Made by a program: the position numbers and the translations under genes
Assembly: GCA_024225895.1 (NCBI GenBank)
Contig: JAAEMC010000566.1
Span: forward strand, 1 to 10,259
Reading direction: 5' to 3'
DNA length: 10,259 nt
Source of the DNA: Desulfobacteraceae bacterium
Lineage (GTDB): Bacteria; Desulfobacterota; Desulfobacteria; Desulfobacterales; Desulfobacteraceae
Shown here: positions 6,816-10,259 of the stretch, piece after piece
Numbering within the stretch: the first letter of the stretch is position 1
Layout of the letters: every line of letters starts with the position of its first letter
Notes under the pieces: model-generated
Seen by the model: only the letters and a program-made list of their open reading frames with translations
Databases searched by the model: none
What the model was told of the DNA's origin: nothing

Positions 6816-7652
6816 TTATAATTCCATTAATTGTCCGCCGCAGATGTTTAAAGCCTGGCCCGTTATGTATGAGGAAGCGTCTGACGCCAGGAAGGCTGCA
6901 AGATCCGCAACTTCTTTGGGCGAGCCAATTCTTCCCATGGGAATGGATTCACACATCTTTTTTTCCTGCTCTTCCACGCTTGTATTTAAAAACTGGGCTT
7001 CCAGGCCGAACCGCCATTTTTCAAGATCGGTCATAATCTGTCCGGGGCAGATGGCATTTACCTTAATCTTTAAACCGGCAAGCTCCTTTGCCATGACTTT
7101 GGTCATCATAATCACCCCGGCTTTTGATACAGCATAGGCTCCATTGAAAAGAGGCGGTACCTTGCCGGCCCTTGACGCCGTATTAATAATACTGCCGCCT
7201 TTTTCGACCATCAAAGGAACAATGGCTTTGGATACACGGAAAACACCATGAAGGTTGACATCAATGGTTTTCATCCACGCATCATCATCATAGGTGTGAA
7301 TACCGTTGGGAACGCCAAAGCTGGCGCCGGCATTGTTGCAGAGGATATCAATGCGCTCAAACGTATCCTTTACGGTTTCTGTCATCTTTTGAACTATAGT
7401 ATTATCTGTAACATCCAGATTTACGGCCAGGGTTTTAACATTGTACGTTTGCGCAAGTTCATTTTGGATCTGTTCCATTTCGTCAGTTGTACTGACAGCT
7501 ACATCCGTCTTTAAATCTTTGGCATTTCCAAAGTCGGCAATAATAATATTGCAAGCGCAGGAAGCAAATTTTTCAGCAATGGCATAGCCAATGCCTGATT
7601 TTTTCCCCGATCCTGTGATCAGGGCGGTTTTTCCTTTTAAATCAGCATTCAT
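6816..7652 (-). CDS. Short-chain dehydrogenase/reductase (SDR2)
   Basis: This is a classical SDR of 278 residues, an NAD(P)(H)-dependent oxidoreductase of unknown substrate. The glycine motif is TGSGKKSGIG (13-22), two residues longer than the common TGxxxGIG. NNAG is at 106-109, and the catalytic tetrad is Asn133, Ser160, Tyr173 and Lys177 (YAVSK 173-177), with PG at 203-204. The C-terminal SSYITGQALNICGGQLM (260-276) is the standard SDR ending, so the protein is complete. A roughly 20-residue insert after beta-2 (about 42-60) is unusual. It differs clearly from SDR1, which points to a distinct reaction and not a recent duplication. AAAGGAAA is centred about 8-10 bases before the ATG. It follows tetR by 29 bases and precedes the ThDP gene by 18, so it is the first enzyme gene of the operon. 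Confidence 0.9.
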   Translation of the reverse strand: MNADLKGKTALITGSGKKSGIGYAIAEKFASCACNIIIADFGNAKDLKTDVAVSTTDEMEQIQNELAQTYNVKTLAVNLDVTDNTIVQKMTETVKDTFERIDILCNNAGASFGVPNGIHTYDDDAWMKTIDVNLHGVFRVSKAIVPLMVEKGGSIINTASRAGKVPPLFNGAYAVSKAGVIMMTKVMAKELAGLKIKVNAICPGQIMTDLEKWRFGLEAQFLNTSVEEQEKKMCESIPMGRIGSPKEVADLAAFLASDASSYITGQALNICGGQLMEL

Positions 7653-7681
7653 TTTCTTTTCCTTTACCTGATGTTTTCAGT

Positions 7682-8299
7682 TTATTTTAAACTTTTAATT
7701 AATTTTTCAATACTGTATTCATAAATGTCTTTATGCGTCTGGGAAGCAAGGATGGTATTTTCAAACTTTTTAAATTGCATGAGGCCATAAAGAGAACCAA
7801 AAAAGAGAATTGCAAATTTTCCGGCATCCTCTTTTTCAAAAATATTTTCTTTAATTCCCTGGCAAACAACCTCTTCGATCAGAGCCGTTATCTTTTTACC
7901 GGACATATCGACTTTGGTTTTCAATTCCGGTTCAAAAAATATTTTAGGCGAGGATAAAAAGTAATTAATAATATCGTAATAGTCGTTATGATCTTCGCAG
8001 AATTGATAAAAAGACCGGCCAATCAATCTGAGTTTTTCATCGCTTCTTATCTTTTTCTTATGAATGGTTTCCAGCCGTGAATACAAGAGCGCTACACCTT
8101 CCATCTGCAAGGCAATAAAAATTTCATGTTTGCTTTTGAAATAAAAATAGATGGTGCCGATGCCAAGTTCCGCATGTTTGGCAATTTTGTTCATGGAGAT
8201 ATTGTCGATGCCGGATGAGAACAGAAGATTGCGGGCAGCATCCAGGATTTGATTTTGCCGGAGTTGCTTTTCCATGGCACGTCTTTCCCTGGTTCCCAT
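7682..8299 (-). CDS. TetR-family transcriptional regulator
   Basis: This is a 205-residue DNA-binding repressor of the TetR type. The N-terminal helix-turn-helix covers about residues 33-60 (NISMNKIAKHAELGIGTIYFYFKSK), with the recognition helix around GIGTIYFYF (46-54), the most conserved TetR signature. The remaining 140 residues are helical and variable, as expected for the ligand-binding/dimerisation domain; its effector cannot be read from sequence. AAAGGAGG (8303-8310) is only 3 bases before this ATG, a short spacing. Met9 (8273-8275) is an alternative start that would still leave the HTH whole. The gene leads the operon and has operator-like palindromes immediately upstream, so it probably represses itself and the four genes behind it, relieved by a pathway metabolite. 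Confidence 0.9.
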   Translation of the reverse strand: MGTRERRAMEKQLRQNQILDAARNLLFSSGIDNISMNKIAKHAELGIGTIYFYFKSKHEIFIALQMEGVALLYSRLETIHKKKIRSDEKLRLIGRSFYQFCEDHNDYYDIINYFLSSPKIFFEPELKTKVDMSGKKITALIEEVVCQGIKENIFEKEDAGKFAILFFGSLYGLMQFKKFENTILASQTHKDIYEYSIEKLIKSLK

Positions 8300-8366
8300 A
8301 TGCCTCCTTTTTATTCGTTCTGTTTTCTTAAGCCGGGTTTCAAGCGGCTGAAGAAAAAATGAATAC

Positions 8367-8385
8367 GATGATGATTATCATTCAT
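8367..8385 (-). promoter_or_regulatory. Fur-box-like site upstream of tetR
   Basis: The minus-strand 19-mer ATGAATGATAATCATCATC matches the classical 19-bp Fur box at 15 positions, including 12 in a row (AATGATAATCAT). It contains the palindrome ATGAT-T-ATCAT (8371-8381 on plus). It lies between the predicted promoter and the tetR start. The larger repeat AAATGAAT (8357-8364)/ATTCATTT (8380-8387) overlaps it, so a TetR-type operator is the alternative reading. Confidence 0.45.
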
Positions 8386-8390
8386 TTGTC

Positions 8391-8438
8391 GAACATCGTT
8401 CTATTTTTGATATATATTCTACAAAACACTGAAGTCAA
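8391..8438 (-). promoter_or_regulatory. Promoter and putative TetR operator of the operon
   Basis: On the minus strand TTGACT (8433-8438) is followed after 16 bases by TATATA (8411-8416), or after 18 bases by TATATC (8409-8414), giving a good sigma-70 promoter with transcription starting near 8403. Directly downstream, at 8391-8401, is the palindrome GAAC-N3-GTTC, well placed for a repressor to block initiation. Part of it recurs upstream and downstream in the motif AAAYAGAAC (see findings). The TetR protein encoded by the next gene is the natural candidate ligand. Confidence 0.5.
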
Positions 8439-8439
8439 G

Positions 8440-8716
8440 GATTAATATTTTTTCTTTTCATGTATTGTTCTATTTATATTGATTCGCAAAATTGCATTCC
8501 AATTCAAATCCATTCAATTGTGACAATGATGGTTGGAGTATGAATCAATCTGGATAAAACCCAATGTCTGATGCAAGGATACCTCTGTGTGCCCTCCCTT
8601 CTCAGAGCGGCATAAATATTAAGTTGGGCGCACACAGGCATGCTCCAAATTTTAAGATTTAATTCAGAGCGCACCTGTACAAAATTAAAAAAAGAAGAGT
8701 GCTTTATAATGAATGG
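8440..8716. other. Intergenic region with imperfect repeats, no gene seen
   Basis: No convincing reading frame lies here. The left part is AT-rich. At 8585-8594 and 8628-8637 the arms CTGTGTGCCC and GCGCACACAG can pair imperfectly (7 bp plus extensions) around a loop of roughly 35 bases, and CAGAGCG occurs twice (8603-8609 and 8665-8671), each time close to a GC-rich block. A T-rich tract on the minus strand (8681-8696) follows the sulfurylase/kinase stop codon but lacks a clear stem directly before it. This could be a structured 3' region of that mRNA or a decayed element. Confidence 0.35.
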
Positions 8717-10259
8717 CTAAATAAACCCTTGTTGGCCGATGAGCAGTAGTATTTGCTGGGCAGCTTCATCAGGGGTTATGGCAGTGGTGTCAATTCGCAG
8801 TTCAGGTTTTGCAGGATCTTCATATGGATCATCCACACCGGTAAATCCTTTTAAAAGCCCTGCCCTGGCTTTGGCATACATACCTTTTCTGTCCCGCTGC
8901 TCACATTCTTTGATAGGGGTGGAGACATGAATTTCAAAAAAACCGCCATAGGTTTCTATGGCATTTCTTATTTCCGACCTGGTTTTGGTATACGGCGCAA
9001 TAGGGGCACAGATTGCTATACCTCGGTTTTTTGTAATTTCAGCCGCAACATACCCGATTCGCCGGACATTGATATCCCTGTGTTCTTTTGAAAAATTAAG
9101 TTCACTGGATAAATTCCGCCTGACAATATCGCCGTCAAGTAATGAGACCGGTCTTTTACCGATTTCCATAAACCTTGAATACAAAACTTTTGCAATGGTG
9201 GATTTGCCTGCCCCTGAAAGGCCGGTTAAAAAAATGGTAAATCCTTTGGCACTGGGAGGTGGATATGAATTTTGCAATTCCTGAATTACTTCAGGAAAAG
9301 AAGCCCACTGGGGTACGTTTTTTCCTTTTAATATGCGGTCCTGTATATGGGAGCCTGAAAAAGATATGGTTTCAGCCTCTTTGGGAACCTTGGCTGCTGT
9401 CCTGTATTCATCTTCAAAGGGCAGGTAAACCATCTCCTCAAATGAAACCACACCCACACCCAATTGCTTTTGAAGCGATTTGGTGACCCGTGTGGACTCG
9501 TCATAAGGATAAAAAGGTTTATTATTGTTATTATTATTTCCCGGGCTTGCATGATCGTGGCCAATTATAAAATGAGTACACCCAAAGTTTTTACCTATAA
9601 TCATGTGCAAAACAGCATCCCTTGGTCCTGCCATGCGCATGGCAAGGGGCAGCAGATTAAATAAAAAAGTATTGGGTGGATAATAGGATTCCACTTTTTT
9701 ATAGCAGCGCATCCGTGTGTAATGGTCAAAATCCCCGGGTCTTGTCACACCTGCAATGGGCAAAAGCAAAAGATTGGCCTTGGCTTTTCGCATGGCTTCA
9801 ATGGTCATCTCAAACTGGGGCCGGTGCAAAGGATGCCTTGTCTGGAATCCGACAATTTTTTTCCAGCCAAATTTTTGAAATGTTTGTCTGATTTCCAGGG
9901 GCGTCTTTCTTATCTGAATAAAATCTGAGTGAATAGGCAGATTTAAGGCTTGAATTTCGCCTCCGATATAATACGAACCAGATTTATTAAAAAGATAATC
10001 AACTCCCGGATGGTGTTGATCTGTGGTGCCATAGACTTGAAGGGCTTCTTTTTCCATATCAACGGGCCAGATATCTTCTACATTCAGAACACCTAATAAA
10101 AATCCCTCCTGATCCCTCAATGAAACAGACTGCCCTGTTTCAAGAGAAGCGGCAAAATTTTCACTTACATCCAGGCACACGGGAGAAGGCCAGAGAACAC
10201 CCAATTCCAATACCATCCGGTCCAGGCAGGACTCATAGTCAATCTGCTTCATAAACCCT
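8717..10259 (-). CDS. Bifunctional ATP sulfurylase/APS kinase, 5' end outside the window
   Basis: The protein activates sulfate: ATP sulfurylase makes APS, then APS kinase makes PAPS. Numbering from the internal Met at 10250-10252, the sulfurylase part spans about 1-325, with WPSPVCLDVSE (21-31), QTRHPLHRPQFE (137-148) and GHDHASPG (231-238). The kinase part spans 337-511, with P-loop GLSGAGKST (344-352), LLDGD (371-375), NVRRIGYVA (395-403), CAPIAPYTKTR (415-425) and FTGVDDPYEDP (470-480). The frame stays open to the edge: the two codons before that Met read Gly-Phe, completing the GFM motif that sulfurylases have about 60 residues after their start, so the true start lies outside. Oddities are Gln146 in place of the second His of the HxxH motif, His232 in place of Arg in GRDHA, a six-Asn run, and Ala419 at the usual phospho-Ser of APS kinase (as I recall, not rare in fused forms). 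It is far from tetR (417 bp), so separately transcribed. The job is probably PAPS for assimilation or sulfation. Confidence 0.9.
   Translation of the reverse strand, partial: GFMKQIDYESCLDRMVLELGVLWPSPVCLDVSENFAASLETGQSVSLRDQEGFLLGVLNVEDIWPVDMEKEALQVYGTTDQHHPGVDYLFNKSGSYYIGGEIQALNLPIHSDFIQIRKTPLEIRQTFQKFGWKKIVGFQTRHPLHRPQFEMTIEAMRKAKANLLLLPIAGVTRPGDFDHYTRMRCYKKVESYYPPNTFLFNLLPLAMRMAGPRDAVLHMIIGKNFGCTHFIIGHDHASPGNNNNNNKPFYPYDESTRVTKSLQKQLGVGVVSFEEMVYLPFEDEYRTAAKVPKEAETISFSGSHIQDRILKGKNVPQWASFPEVIQELQNSYPPPSAKGFTIFLTGLSGAGKSTIAKVLYSRFMEIGKRPVSLLDGDIVRRNLSSELNFSKEHRDINVRRIGYVAAEITKNRGIAICAPIAPYTKTRSEIRNAIETYGGFFEIHVSTPIKECEQRDRKGMYAKARAGLLKGFTGVDDPYEDPAKPELRIDTTAITPDEAAQQILLLIGQQGFI
9521..9538 (-). 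repeat. AAT trinucleotide tract encoding six Asn
   Basis: Six AAT/AAC codons in a row (five AAT, one AAC) encode Asn239-Asn244 directly after the GHDHASPG motif of the ATP sulfurylase domain. The tract is a small microsatellite that could change length in steps of one residue without breaking the frame. Confidence 0.8.

Noticed and set aside
8958..9284. 108-codon plus-strand frame opposite the APS kinase domain
   Set aside because: It is antisense to the P-loop region of a well-supported gene; no independent coding signal.
1..10259. CRISPR array, tRNA/rRNA genes, insertion sequences, integrase or att sites
   Set aside because: I found no regularly spaced repeats, tRNA cloverleaf, transposase-like protein or terminal inverted repeats. 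The duplicated 20-mer before putP is palindromic and looks like an operator, not an att duplication.

Overview
The window is a Gram-negative-style chromosomal segment: Shine-Dalgarno sequences precede nearly every gene, intergenic regions are AT-rich, and coding DNA is of moderate GC except for a clearly GC-richer putP block at the left. The gene content fits a metabolically versatile anaerobe or facultative proteobacterium. A Desulfobacterota (Desulfobacterales-like) host is my best guess, from the bifunctional sulfate-activation gene and the overall style of the proteins, but nothing here proves the taxon.

Layout. Positions 1-696 are a long, mostly non-coding regulatory region. It carries two near-identical palindromic operators of the TGGT-N3-ACCA type (GntR/FadR-like), a GC-rich patch with a doubtful 83-codon reading frame on the minus strand, and a putative promoter. 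Positions 697-2181 (+) encode a Na+/proline symporter (PutP), followed by a hairpin terminator. All later genes lie on the minus strand. They are a PhzF-family isomerase/epimerase-like protein (2374-3168) and a compact five-gene unit read from right to left: TetR-family regulator (8299-7682), short-chain dehydrogenase SDR2 (7652-6816), a ThDP-dependent enzyme of the acetolactate synthase/2-hydroxyacyl-CoA lyase superfamily (6797-5103), a bile acid:Na+ symporter (BASS)-family transporter (5078-4152) and a second dehydrogenase SDR1 (4159-3350, GTG start overlapping the transporter stop). A small GC stem with a T-rich tail ends the unit. The right end holds the 3' part of a bifunctional ATP sulfurylase/APS kinase gene whose true start lies beyond the window.

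How the genes may work together. The tetR-SDR2-ThDP-BASS-SDR1 unit looks like a self-contained, locally regulated pathway. The transporter would bring in an organic anion, the ThDP enzyme would make or break a C-C bond next to a carbonyl (decarboxylation, acyloin cleavage or ligation), and two different NAD(P)-dependent dehydrogenases would interconvert hydroxyl and keto groups on either side of that step. No gene in it fixes the substrate, so the pathway is unassigned. This is the most interesting candidate for an undescribed system here. Its promoter region holds a -35/-10 pair, a GAAC-N3-GTTC palindrome just downstream of the -10, and a 15/19 match to the classical Fur box, which suggests autoregulation plus possible iron control.
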